Shown piece by piece: positions 15,648-23,299 of a stretch of 64,000 nucleotides of DNA. The DNA comes from CANMIH01 sp049116335 (GTDB lineage: Bacteria; Pseudomonadota; Alphaproteobacteria; Rhodobacterales; Rhodobacteraceae), in NCBI GenBank assembly GCA_049116335.1, contig JAGDYZ010000023.1, positions 44,348 through 108,347 of the forward strand, read 5' to 3'. Both the position numbers and the translations under genes were made by a program. The notes under the pieces were generated by a model that searched no databases, was not told the origin of the DNA, and saw only the letters and a list, made by a program, of their open reading frames with translations. The first letter of the stretch is position 1; each line of letters opens with the position of its first letter.

Positions 15648-18591
15648 CCTTCAGGTCTCTATGATCCTCAAACTTGTTGACCAAGTGACCGCGCCCGCGC
15701 GGGCCGTGAAGTCAACCTTGCAGGAAATTGGGGGCACGTCAGAGCGGGTTGGCCGGGCAGGGCTAGAGTGGAGCAACCAGCAGATTGCCGCAAACAAGGC
15801 GCGGCAATCTGCATTGATGGGCGAAGCCTTTGCGGTGACTGCCCTTGTCGGATCTGTGGGCGCGATGCTCAAACCGGCAATTGATTTTGAAAAAGCCATG
15901 GATGGCGTGGGCGCGGTCGCGCAAGCCAGCACCGAAGAGTTGGCGTTGATGACCGAGACCGCGCGCCAGCTTGGAGCTGATACCAATTGGGGCGCATCTG
16001 AAGCCGCCGAAGGCATGAAATTCCTTGCCATGGCGGGCATGGAAACCAACGATATCGTGACGGCTATGCCGGGCATGTTGAACCTTGCCAGCGCGGGCGC
16101 GACGGATCTTGGCCGGGCCTCTGACATCGCATCAAACATTCTGACCGGCTTTGGTCTTGAAGCCTCTGAGATGATCCGTGTCGCGGATGTGATGACCAAC
16201 ACATTCACCAGCTCGAACACCGACGTGGCGATGCTTGGCGAGACCATGAAATACGTGGCCCCGGTGGCCAATTCGCTTGGGATCGGGCTGGAAGAAGTCG
16301 CGGCCATGGCGGGCAAGCTGGGCGATGCGGGTATTCAGGGAAGCCAAGCCGGAACCGGTTTGCGGGCGATGATGAGCCGTCTTGCAGCGCCTACCAAAGA
16401 GGCCCGTAAGGCGCTGAATGCGCTTGGCGTGGATACCTTGGACGCCAACGGTAACATGCGGGATTTTTACACGATCCTGACCGAGATTGACGCCGGGCTA
16501 GACAAGTTCGGCACCGGTGAACAGCAAGACATGATTGCCGCCATTGCCGGTCTGGAAGCCGCCAGCGCGGCCACGGTTCTATTGGATCAGGCGGGCAGCG
16601 GTGCGCTGTTGGAATATGCTCAAGCCTTGCGTGAAACCGGATCGGCGGCACGTGTTGCGAATGAGATGAACGACAACACGGCGGGCGCTCTGAAGCGGAT
16701 GCAAAGCGTCACGGAAAGCTTGGCGATTTCGGTTGGCGCAATCCTATTGCCTGAAATCGCTGAGATGCTGGAGACCATCCGCCCAATGATCCGGGCGGTC
16801 CAGATGTGGGCCGAAGCCAACCCAGAATTGGTCAGCACAATCGCCCGCGTTGTGGCCGGTCTGGTGGCCTTCAAAGTGGCCTCTATCGTGCTGCGTTTTG
16901 CGCTGTTTGGGGCCTTGGGGCCTATGCTTCAGTTTGCGCGCGCTGGCAGTCTGATGCTGATTTATTTGCCGCGCCTGGTCGGTGCGTTTTTGAGCCTGTT
17001 GAACCCGATGGCGCTAGTCCGCGGAGCCATGGTTGCCTTGAAGGTCGCGTTTATTTCGACGGGTATTGGCGCGCTGATTGTTGGCATCGCAATGGCGGGC
17101 GTTTGGATCTATAACAACTGGTCCGGGCTTCAGACTTTCTTTGTTGCGCTTTGGCAGGGGTTTCGCGATGCGCTAGGCCCCGCCGCGCCCATTTTGGACG
17201 GCATTATTGCCGCCGTTCAATCGCTCTGGAATTGGCTTTCGGATCTTCTGGGGCCGCTTGATGCGAGTAAAGCGGATTGGGCGAGCTGGGGCACGGCGGT
17301 GGGCCAGTCTTTGGGCAACACCGTCGTCTATATCACCGAATTGCCGGGCCGGATTGCTGAGGGTTTGAGCGGCGCGTGGGCGGGCACCAAGGCTTGGATC
17401 GCGGGCATGTGGGCGGATCTGGATGGCACCGCGTTGAAGGCATGGGAAGCGCTGAAATCGCTTCTGTTGAGCTATACACCCGCCGGTTTGATTTACACCC
17501 ATTGGGACGGTTTGGCGGCGTGGGTTTCAACCATGTGGCCAGATCTGAGCGGGGCGGCGACGGGGGCTTGGGATCTGCTGAAAGCGGTGCTGTTGAACTA
17601 CACGCCCGCCGGTTTGATTTACACCCATTGGGACGGTTTGGCGGCATGGGTCACAACCATGTGGCCGGATCTTTCCGGCGTTGCCACCAGCGCTTGGGAA
17701 GCCCTGAAAACTGTTCTCGCAAGCTACACGCCCGCCGGGCTGATCTATACCCATTGGGAAGGCATCACCGAGTGGTTCAAAGAGCTTTGGGCCAGCCTTC
17801 CTAGTATCGACTGGGACGCCATGATCAATCTGGATGGCATCAAAGAAGCGTGGACGGCCGTCACGGATTGGTTTGGTGCCGCCGCCGCTGGCCTCTGGGA
17901 TCTTATGCCCGAAATGCCCGAATGGAACTTCGGACTATTCGGCGGCGATGATCAGATTGAAGATCCAAAAACGCTTCTGGCGGCGGCGAAGGCGGCGGAA
18001 GAATTGGAACGCCAATTCCCGGCGCTGAGTGCAGCGGCGCAAACTGTTCTGACCGAAGTTCAGGCCATTTTGCGCGCCATATCGGAAGCCATGGCGGCGA
18101 TGGATCTAAGTGCCCAAGGGGCGGCAATCACGCTGTCGATTGCGGCGGGTATGTTGTCCCAATTGGACGCGGTGCGTAAGGCATCGGCGCAGATCGGCGC
18201 GGCCATTCAGGCGGGCTTGCCACGGGGCGCGCGGGTTGCGGTCGATGTGCAGCAACAGGCGGTGCAGGGCTATCGCGATAGCGGCGGCCCGGTGATGGCC
18301 GGTCTTCCCTATATGGTGGGCGAGCGGGGCCGCGAATTGTTCGTGCCAGATGTGGCGGGCAAGGTGGTTCCAACATCCGCCCTGAATGCGCGCATTGATC
18401 GCCGCCCGATGCTGGCGGTGCACCGCGCGGCGACCCAGATCGTGCGCCAAGGTGACAACGTGCAAATCCATATTGCGCCGCCGCCCGGCGTAGATCCGCA
18501 AGAGATCGCCCGCATGGTGTCGCGCGAGCTGGACCGACGCCAGCGCATGACACAGGGCGGGTTGCATGATGGCGAGGATTGGGACGCATGA
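15637..18591 (+). CDS. Phage tail tape measure protein (P2 T-like)
   Basis: The 984-residue protein has an N-terminal TP901-type tape measure domain (about 60-330, with MDGVGAVAQASTEELALM), hydrophobic helices around 395-495 and a repeat-rich middle. Three tandem 42-residue repeats start near residue 613 and carry YTPAGLIYTHWDGLAAW. The tape measure sets tail length and is threaded through the tube. The C-terminus includes a GLPYMVGERGRELFVPD motif common in tape measure proteins. The start overlaps E'. The frame is intact. Confidence 0.9.
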   Translation: MSSDLQVSMILKLVDQVTAPARAVKSTLQEIGGTSERVGRAGLEWSNQQIAANKARQSALMGEAFAVTALVGSVGAMLKPAIDFEKAMDGVGAVAQASTEELALMTETARQLGADTNWGASEAAEGMKFLAMAGMETNDIVTAMPGMLNLASAGATDLGRASDIASNILTGFGLEASEMIRVADVMTNTFTSSNTDVAMLGETMKYVAPVANSLGIGLEEVAAMAGKLGDAGIQGSQAGTGLRAMMSRLAAPTKEARKALNALGVDTLDANGNMRDFYTILTEIDAGLDKFGTGEQQDMIAAIAGLEAASAATVLLDQAGSGALLEYAQALRETGSAARVANEMNDNTAGALKRMQSVTESLAISVGAILLPEIAEMLETIRPMIRAVQMWAEANPELVSTIARVVAGLVAFKVASIVLRFALFGALGPMLQFARAGSLMLIYLPRLVGAFLSLLNPMALVRGAMVALKVAFISTGIGALIVGIAMAGVWIYNNWSGLQTFFVALWQGFRDALGPAAPILDGIIAAVQSLWNWLSDLLGPLDASKADWASWGTAVGQSLGNTVVYITELPGRIAEGLSGAWAGTKAWIAGMWADLDGTALKAWEALKSLLLSYTPAGLIYTHWDGLAAWVSTMWPDLSGAATGAWDLLKAVLLNYTPAGLIYTHWDGLAAWVTTMWPDLSGVATSAWEALKTVLASYTPAGLIYTHWEGITEWFKELWASLPSIDWDAMINLDGIKEAWTAVTDWFGAAAAGLWDLMPEMPEWNFGLFGGDDQIEDPKTLLAAAKAAEELERQFPALSAAAQTVLTEVQAILRAISEAMAAMDLSAQGAAITLSIAAGMLSQLDAVRKASAQIGAAIQAGLPRGARVAVDVQQQAVQGYRDSGGPVMAGLPYMVGERGRELFVPDVAGKVVPTSALNARIDRRPMLAVHRAATQIVRQGDNVQIHIAPPPGVDPQEIARMVSRELDRRQRMTQGGLHDGEDWDA
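17380..17790 (+). repeat. 126-bp tandem repeats inside the tape measure gene
   Basis: Copies of the TATACACCCGCCGG-type unit begin at about 17473, 17599 and 17725, exactly 126 bp apart, encoding a 42-residue module. A more diverged copy of the second half of the module precedes the first. The copies are similar in DNA as well as protein, which points to recent duplication. Confidence 0.85.
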
Positions 18592-19022
18592 ATTTAAGTC
18601 TGGTTATGATGGCGCTTGGGTCGTTTCGCTTTGGGATGAAACAGGACGCCCACCAAGAGATGCAACGCAGTTCGCCGTATCGCTGGCACGCGGTGAAACG
18701 GGTAGGGCGGGCACCGGCGTTGCAGTACGGCGGGCCGGGTGTGGAAGAGATGCGTTTACAGGGCGTGATTTATCCGCATTTCCGGGGCGGGTTGCGCCAA
18801 GTCGATGCCATGCGCGCCCAAGCCGGGACCGGCGTTCCCTTTATGATGGTGGACGGCATGGGCTGGGTCTGGAAGCGCTGGGTGATCGTCAATGTCTCTG
18901 ACACCAAGTCCTATTTTATGTCCGACGGCGCGCCCCGCAAAATCGAATTCACGGTCACCTTGCAAGCCTACGGCCCCGATGGGCTGGGGGGCTTGGGCGG
19001 GCTGATCAAAGGTCTGTTTTAA
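18588..19022 (+). CDS. Phage tail protein U (P2 U-like)
   Basis: The 144-residue protein matches the P2 U family (MALGSFRFGM at the start, SSPYRWHAVKRVGRAPALQY, then YPHFRGGLRQVDAMR). U caps or terminates the tail tube. I use the ATG at 18588, overlapping the tape measure stop as ATGA, rather than an upstream in-frame codon. It lies in the P2 gene order T-U-X-D. Confidence 0.88.
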   Translation: MNLSLVMMALGSFRFGMKQDAHQEMQRSSPYRWHAVKRVGRAPALQYGGPGVEEMRLQGVIYPHFRGGLRQVDAMRAQAGTGVPFMMVDGMGWVWKRWVIVNVSDTKSYFMSDGAPRKIEFTVTLQAYGPDGLGGLGGLIKGLF

Positions 19023-19032
19023 GGGAGCTTAA

Positions 19033-19233
19033 ATGGCAGTTTACCGCACCATAGACGGCGATGTGATCGACGCCATTTGCAAGGCCCATTACGGCAGTGA
19101 ACAGCACGTGACGGCTGTTTATGAAGCCAATCCGGGGCTGGCCCGTCTGGGGCCTGTTTTGCCCAAGTGCCTTGAAATCATCCTGCCCGAAATCGAAGCC
19201 AACCCGGTGGTCACTTTGAAGAGGCTTTGGTGA
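19033..19233 (+). CDS. Phage tail protein X (P2 X-like, LysM-like)
   Basis: The 66-residue protein has the tail X pattern (DGDVIDAICKAHYG, YEANPGLARLGPVLP), a small LysM-like module thought to bind peptidoglycan or help mount the baseplate. Its stop overlaps the start of gene D as TGATG. Confidence 0.88.
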   Translation: MAVYRTIDGDVIDAICKAHYGSEQHVTAVYEANPGLARLGPVLPKCLEIILPEIEANPVVTLKRLW

Positions 19234-20207
19234 TGCGTCAGAACTTTCGCGTGCTTGCAAATGGCGCTGACATCACCGCTGATTTGTCCGACCGTCTGGT
19301 CTCTCTGGCGATCTCAGATGAGGCGGGCGAGACATCCGACAAAGCGGAAATCGAACTGGATGACCGGGACGGATTGCTGGCCCTTCCTGAATCGGGCGCT
19401 GAGCTGAAAATCGCCCTAGGGCTGGGCTTTGCTTTGGTGGATATGGGCACCTTTACCGTTGATGAGGTGGGCGGCGATTTCTTCCCGGCCACGATGCGGA
19501 TATCGGCCAAGGCGGCGAACATGTTGGGCGAGATCCGGGCGCGCCGGAACCGCCATTGGAAAGACGTGACCTTGGGCGACATCGTGGAAAAGATCGCCGG
19601 TGAACATGGGCTGAAGCCGCGCGTCAGCGACACTCTGGCGGGCACGTTTTACAAGTACCTGGTCCAAACCTCAGAGAGTGACTTAAACCTTCTGACCCGG
19701 CTTGCGCGCGAGTTGGACGCGGTGGCGAAACCCGCAGGGCAAAGCCTGATTTTTGTGCCACGTGGCGAGGGCAAAGCGGGCGACGGAACCGCCTTGCCGG
19801 TTATCCCAATTCTTCGGTCGCAGATGCAGGAAGGCGGAACTTGGAAACAGGGGTCGCGCAAGCGCTACGGCAAGGTCACGGCGGAATGGAACGATAAGAA
19901 GACCGGGCAGGTGAAGAAACACTCTGAGGGCGATAAGGCCCCGGAGCTGCGTTTACGCCATCCCTACGCATCCGAGGCAGAAGCCAAGAAGGCCGCGAAA
20001 GGCGCGCTTGAGCGCTCTAAACGGTCGAGCAAAATCACACTTTCCTTGGCCGGGTTTTGGCCTCAGCTCATGGCCGAAGCCAAGGTCAATCTGGTGGACG
20101 TGCGCCCAGGACTAACGGGCGAATGGCTGGTCAAAAGTGTGACCCATTCGCTGAGCGGCGCGCTCACAACAAGCTTTACCGCTGAGCGGGATAACGGAGG
20201 GGAGTGA
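19233..20207 (+). CDS. Phage tail baseplate hub protein D (P2 D-like)
   Basis: The 324-residue protein belongs to the late control D family, the hub that joins tube and spike (FRVLANGADITADLSDRLVS near the start, then TSESDLNLLTRLARELD and LVKSVTHSLSG near the end). I choose the ATG at 19233, overlapping the X stop, over an in-frame TTG two codons earlier. In P2 this is the last gene of the tail operon, and here too no baseplate or fibre genes follow. Confidence 0.88.
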   Translation: MRQNFRVLANGADITADLSDRLVSLAISDEAGETSDKAEIELDDRDGLLALPESGAELKIALGLGFALVDMGTFTVDEVGGDFFPATMRISAKAANMLGEIRARRNRHWKDVTLGDIVEKIAGEHGLKPRVSDTLAGTFYKYLVQTSESDLNLLTRLARELDAVAKPAGQSLIFVPRGEGKAGDGTALPVIPILRSQMQEGGTWKQGSRKRYGKVTAEWNDKKTGQVKKHSEGDKAPELRLRHPYASEAEAKKAAKGALERSKRSSKITLSLAGFWPQLMAEAKVNLVDVRPGLTGEWLVKSVTHSLSGALTTSFTAERDNGGE

Positions 20208-20210
20208 CCA

Positions 20211-20324
20211 ATGGAGGAAAACGAGTTTGAGCGCATTGGGGCAGTACTGGCTGCGGGATTGGGTGAAGTGCTGCACCAAAAAATTCCCGCAGACATCCTT
20301 AACAAAAGGAGAGCGAGATGCTGA
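20211..20324 (+). CDS. Small hypothetical protein at the end of the tail operon
   Basis: A 37-residue frame starts 3 bp after the D stop with an upstream GGAGGGGAG ribosome binding site that is stronger than most here. It overlaps the next gene by 7 bp, which is typical of a translated leader or small coupled gene. It has no recognised domain. Confidence 0.45.
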   Translation: MEENEFERIGAVLAAGLGEVLHQKIPADILNKRRARC

Positions 20325-20866
20325 AATCAGCAGAGCATATTGAGAATGATGGGCGAATGTCCGGAGGGGGTACCAGACGGGGGCGCGCTCTACTACAGAA
20401 ATGCCTGGACACTATCCGTTTGACGATTGGTCTTCTCCCAGGGCGGCGGGTGACCTATTCTCCGCATTGGTCCAATGTGAGAATCGCGCCGGTGCAAAAT
20501 AGTCTTGAGGTTACACGACAGATACTGGAACTGGTCCGCGATAAAGAAAATCTGGAAGCCGCCCCAATCGAGTTGCCTGAGTTTGATCAAGCGGTTGTCA
20601 TGCGGCACGCTCAACGGCTCATAGATGACGGCATGGCGGATGGTGACTACTCTCTGGTGTCAGGAGTAAGCTTCCCTTTTGTTTATATCTCAGACTTGAC
20701 TACTGATGGTCACAACTTCCTCGCGGCTCTTGAGCAGGAAGACATTTGGAACCGGTTGACGACATCCCTAAGTCCCAAAGAAATCGCATCCCTCTCATTA
20801 AAGGAGCTTGGAGGGCTGGCTAAAGAGATAGTTCTAAAGGCTGCGAGGAAGAAGTTGGGTCTCTAG
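20318..20866 (+). CDS. DUF2513-like hypothetical protein
   Basis: The 182-residue protein carries the DUF2513 pattern in its second half: HAQRLIDDGMADGDY, then ISDLTTDGHNFLAALEQEDI and W in IWNRL. This region looks like a winged helix with a conserved Leu-Thr-x-x-Gly-His turn. The family is common in phages and accessory islands and has no settled function. The start has an AAGGAG-type ribosome binding site. Base composition is more AT-rich than the tail genes, which suggests cargo added after the tail operon. Confidence 0.65.
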   Translation: MLKSAEHIENDGRMSGGGTRRGRALLQKCLDTIRLTIGLLPGRRVTYSPHWSNVRIAPVQNSLEVTRQILELVRDKENLEAAPIELPEFDQAVVMRHAQRLIDDGMADGDYSLVSGVSFPFVYISDLTTDGHNFLAALEQEDIWNRLTTSLSPKEIASLSLKELGGLAKEIVLKAARKKLGL

Positions 20867-20943
20867 AGCTGGAGGCGTTGTATCGTAGAATTGCCTAAGC
20901 CCACCAAATTGACTATTTTACCGGAGTTCTTGAGGGATGCCCG

Positions 20944-21501
20944 ATGCTTGATTTAAGTGCCGCCATAGAAGACAGCTTTGCCAGCATGTACAACGCCCCC
21001 AGATTTGTGCCGTGTGTCATGGCCCCGCGTGATGACCAGCAAGCCTCTGAGGAGCAATTTATGCAGGACATGGAGGCCCGCTACCAAGAATATCAAACCA
21101 GCATCGCCATCTGGCAAAAGGCGGGACGTGAGCATCGCGCTGATATGGAAGCCCAGTTCTCAGAGGGTGATGTGGCCTTGGACCTAAATCATCGCATCCG
21201 CATCCAACTGTTGGTTGATGATATGGCAGAGCGCGTTGAGCAGGACATCGATTTCAATTCCAAAAGTCTCAAACAGATGAAGAAGATGGGGCGCAAGCTG
21301 ATGACTGTTTCGCCACGTGGCGGAGCGTTCATCATTAACCTGAGCGACAGAGTTCGCGTTGTGGTCGAGGCCGAGATGGAAGAGTTGATAGCGGCCGTTG
21401 ATTGGTGGCGAAGTATCATGTCCACCTATGACCCAGAGAATGAGCGCTCAGATGCCTTTGATGACCCAGACGATGTGCTGGCCTTCCTAAAGTCTGCCTG
21501 A
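20944..21501 (+). CDS. Hypothetical protein upstream of a RelE-like toxin
   Basis: I do not recognise this 185-residue protein. It is mostly helical, with a charged middle (about 55-120) and an acidic C-terminus ending DDPDDVLAFLKSA. It starts at 20944 behind a GAGGG box and ends 7 bp before the toxin-like gene, so the two are probably co-transcribed. It could be an unusually large antitoxin, but it lacks a clear DNA-binding domain. Composition is AT-richer than the phage tail genes. Confidence 0.6.
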   Translation: MLDLSAAIEDSFASMYNAPRFVPCVMAPRDDQQASEEQFMQDMEARYQEYQTSIAIWQKAGREHRADMEAQFSEGDVALDLNHRIRIQLLVDDMAERVEQDIDFNSKSLKQMKKMGRKLMTVSPRGGAFIINLSDRVRVVVEAEMEELIAAVDWWRSIMSTYDPENERSDAFDDPDDVLAFLKSA

Positions 21502-21508
21502 CGTCCAG

Positions 21509-21784
21509 ATGCGCCTGAAAGTCACTGATCGTTTCAAACGCGCCTATAAGCGTCTTTCCCCTCAGCAGATCAAACAAACCGACAAATCCATCAAGCTTCT
21601 GATGACGGCCCCAAAGAGCAAATCATTGCGGTTTCGGGCGCTGGAAGGGAGTGAGCGCTATTGGATCGCAAGCGTCAATCGTGGTGACCGTCTGATATTG
21701 GGGAAGCTGGAAGACGATCTGTTTGAGCTTTTGGACATTGGCGAGCACGACAAGACCTACCGAAAATGGAACCGGTTCAAGTGA
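21509..21784 (+). CDS. RelE/ParE-family toxin-like protein
   Basis: The 91-residue protein has the RelE/ParE pattern: basic N-terminus with VTDRFKRAYKRLSPQQIKQ, the core LRFRALEGSERYWIASVNRGDR and the terminal LLDIGEHDKTYRKW. Members cleave ribosome-bound mRNA or poison gyrase and are normally held by a small antitoxin encoded alongside. Here the only neighbour in the right position is the unrecognised 185-residue gene upstream. Confidence 0.75.
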   Translation: MRLKVTDRFKRAYKRLSPQQIKQTDKSIKLLMTAPKSKSLRFRALEGSERYWIASVNRGDRLILGKLEDDLFELLDIGEHDKTYRKWNRFK

Positions 21785-21836
21785 TCCTGTAATCTCCTGT
21801 AGGCGAGACGGTCGAGAGGTTTGGGTGAGGATGAGG

Positions 21837-21904
21837 GCTGGAAGGCGCTAGCGCAGTCAGATTAGTTTGCCAGCCGGAACTGACTGCTAGAAGCGCCTTC
21901 CAGC
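21837..21904. repeat. Long imperfect hairpin A
   Basis: The outer arms GCTGGAAGGCGCT (21837-21849) and its exact complement (21892-21904) form 13 perfect pairs. A second 8-bp stem, 21853-21860 with 21880-21887, follows across a small internal loop, closing a 19-nt loop. No T-run follows on either strand. Confidence 0.8.
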
Positions 21905-22074
21905 ATCTCTAGGAACGTATTCTTGATATACTGATGATGTTGAAAAGTGGTTAAGCGTTAGGTGTGTCAAGTATGCCGAGCCTAGCGTAAAACGTATGTC
22001 GAACTGGTTAAGATACTATACTGGAGTGCCGTACTTGCACTCTCTTGACGCTCCTTTTTGGGGGAGCTGGGTGG

Positions 22075-22143
22075 GGTTAGAAGGCGCGTGGCGAACTCAT
22101 TTCAAAGTGATACTCAAATTGCCCAAAAATGCGCCTTCCAACC
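22075..22143. repeat. Long imperfect hairpin B
   Basis: The arms 22075-22087 and 22131-22143 pair at 12 of 13 positions and share the GAAGGCGC/GCGCCTTCCA core with hairpin A. The 43-nt loop is unrelated to that of A. Confidence 0.75.
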
Positions 22144-22303
22144 TTTTAACAACTGACTAATGTCACGCTTTATTCGGTACGGTACGCGTTGACGATAGGA
22201 TTAGCCGGTAAATAAAGCGTAAAGAAGAATTCTAAGTGTGGAATTAGAAGTTGACGCTCAGGCTTCTGTGTAAGAAGACCCCCTCACGAGTGTATTTGTT
22301 ATT

Positions 22304-22597
22304 TTACTCATTCGGAGATTTTGCCCTATTGGCATGTCGGATCGGGCGATGTGGTTTGTGTGAGTGCTTCATCGCCCTTTTTCGTGGCGAGAAGCGTCGC
22401 GAGATCTCTCTTTGCGAGATGCATTGGCTGAGTACGGCATCGACTTGTGGTAGGTAGGTCTGCCATCTGGCCTGTCCATCGACGACTTCAAAAGGATCGA
22501 AGCCATCCTTTAGGCAAAGAGCGTATGCTGAGGTAAAGCGAATTTTGTTGCGGTCTAACTTACTTTTCATGAATTCATATCCATTTGCGGTACTCAT
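22304..22597 (-). CDS. Doubtful 97-residue hypothetical ORF
   Basis: The frame begins MSTANGYEFMKSKLDRNK and its first 60 residues look protein-like, but the C-terminal tail runs through the stem of a plus-strand terminator and is very basic. The ribosome binding site is weak and I recognise no family. It may be a decayed gene remnant with a readthrough tail. Confidence 0.25.
   Translation of the reverse strand: MSTANGYEFMKSKLDRNKIRFTSAYALCLKDGFDPFEVVDGQARWQTYLPQVDAVLSQCISQREISRRFSPRKRAMKHSHKPHRPIRHANRAKSPNE
22344..22382 (+). terminator. Orphan Rho-independent terminator
   Basis: GGGCGATG (22344-22351) pairs perfectly with CATCGCCC (22370-22377) and is followed by five T residues. No plus-strand gene ends just upstream, so it may end a small untranslated transcript. 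Confidence 0.65.
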
Positions 22598-22851
22598 GAC
22601 TTACTTGTAACGGCGATAGCGGGGCAGGTTTGCGGGTGGGGAGGTCGCGCACGCTCAGCAACGCGACGTGAAGATGCTCTGGAGCGAGAGCTTCACCAGT
22701 CAAGCACGCCCCGCTGACTGCTCCTTGATCCATCATCTGACAGAACCAGCATCACGCAACGAAGAATTGGGTAGGATTTGCCTCTTGTAGGGGTGTGTGG
22801 CGAAAAGGCCCTCCGAAGAGCGTCTCAGGACAAAAATGCTTTGCTGCAAAT
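22598..22851. other. Noncoding stretch, nothing assigned
   Basis: I see no credible ORF, tRNA or repeat in this part. It precedes the 38-bp tandem repeat. Confidence 0.4.
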
Positions 22852-22927
22852 AATTGTGTAATTTACTGAAGAAAATTTTGTCACGCTACAATTGTGTAAT
22901 TCACTGCAGAAAATTTTGTCACGCTAC
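22852..22927. repeat. 38-bp tandem direct repeat
   Basis: Two adjoining 38-bp units (22852-22889 and 22890-22927) agree at 36 positions. Each contains AATTGTGTAATT and an AAAATTTT palindrome followed by GTCACGCTAC. The units end 18 bp before the first TGGG repeat of the candidate MraZ operator. Confidence 0.9.
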
Positions 22928-22944
22928 ATACATGGTCCAGGGGG

Positions 22945-22980
22945 TGGGATCGTATGGGATGAAGTTGGGATGATCTGGGG
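22945..22980 (+). promoter_or_regulatory. Candidate MraZ operator: phased TGGG repeats
   Basis: TGGGA or TGGGG occurs at 22945, 22955, 22966 and 22976, spaced 10, 11 and 10 bp, with a further TGGG at 22984. MraZ proteins are known to bind TGGGN direct repeats at about 10-bp spacing upstream of their own operon. The distance to the mraZ start is about 570 bp, long but consistent with the extended leader described below. Confidence 0.6.
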
Positions 22981-23025
22981 TGCTGGGCAAAACTTCGCCA
23001 GAACGAATCACTTTTTGCGTGAGAT

Positions 23026-23034
23026 TGTGGATAA
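23026..23034 (-). promoter_or_regulatory. DnaA box upstream of the dcw cluster
   Basis: TGTGGATAA is the exact complement of the consensus DnaA box TTATCCACA. It lies about 45 bp past the last phased TGGG repeat. Confidence 0.55.
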
Positions 23035-23209
23035 ACCTGTGGGTAAGGCCCTATATTGCAAGGGTGATGACCGAGTTGGTGCATCTCAGATGGGGTGGGT
23101 TTGAAAATTTTCGGGAATTTATGGGACTTTTGTGGGGCAGGCTGATGCCCCTATATTTGGTGTCTGAGCTGCAGGCTTGCCGCCATAAATAGCGCCTACC
23201 CATTGAAAA

Positions 23210-23224
23210 TTAACCATTTACTAA
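23210..23224 (+). promoter_or_regulatory. Near-consensus CtrA-type site upstream of mraZ
   Basis: TTAA-N7-CTAA differs from the CtrA consensus TTAA-N7-TTAA at one base. It lies about 330 bp before mraZ. Confidence 0.3.
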
Positions 23225-23299
23225 CTGAATTTCGACGTTCAAAGACGCATCTCGACCCTGCGTGTCCCGCAAAAAACTATTGCCACCCATGAATTCCCA

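Larger units (their letters stand above)
21785..22343. other. Gene-poor stretch right of the toxin-like gene
   Basis: No convincing protein gene is seen here. The stretch holds two long hairpins with related stems (listed separately) and is AT-richer than the flanks. The right edge of the prophage remnant probably lies here or slightly beyond, but no attachment-site duplication is visible. Confidence 0.5.

Noticed and set aside
21950..21975. A GTTAGGT sequence like the 3' end of an integron attC site
   Set aside because: No matching RYYYAAC partner at the right distance and no imperfect attC fold ending there; no integron integrase in the window.
22892..23192. Plus-strand ORFs of 70 residues across the TGGG repeats
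   Set aside because: They run through the repeat and leader region, have no ribosome binding site and resemble no protein.
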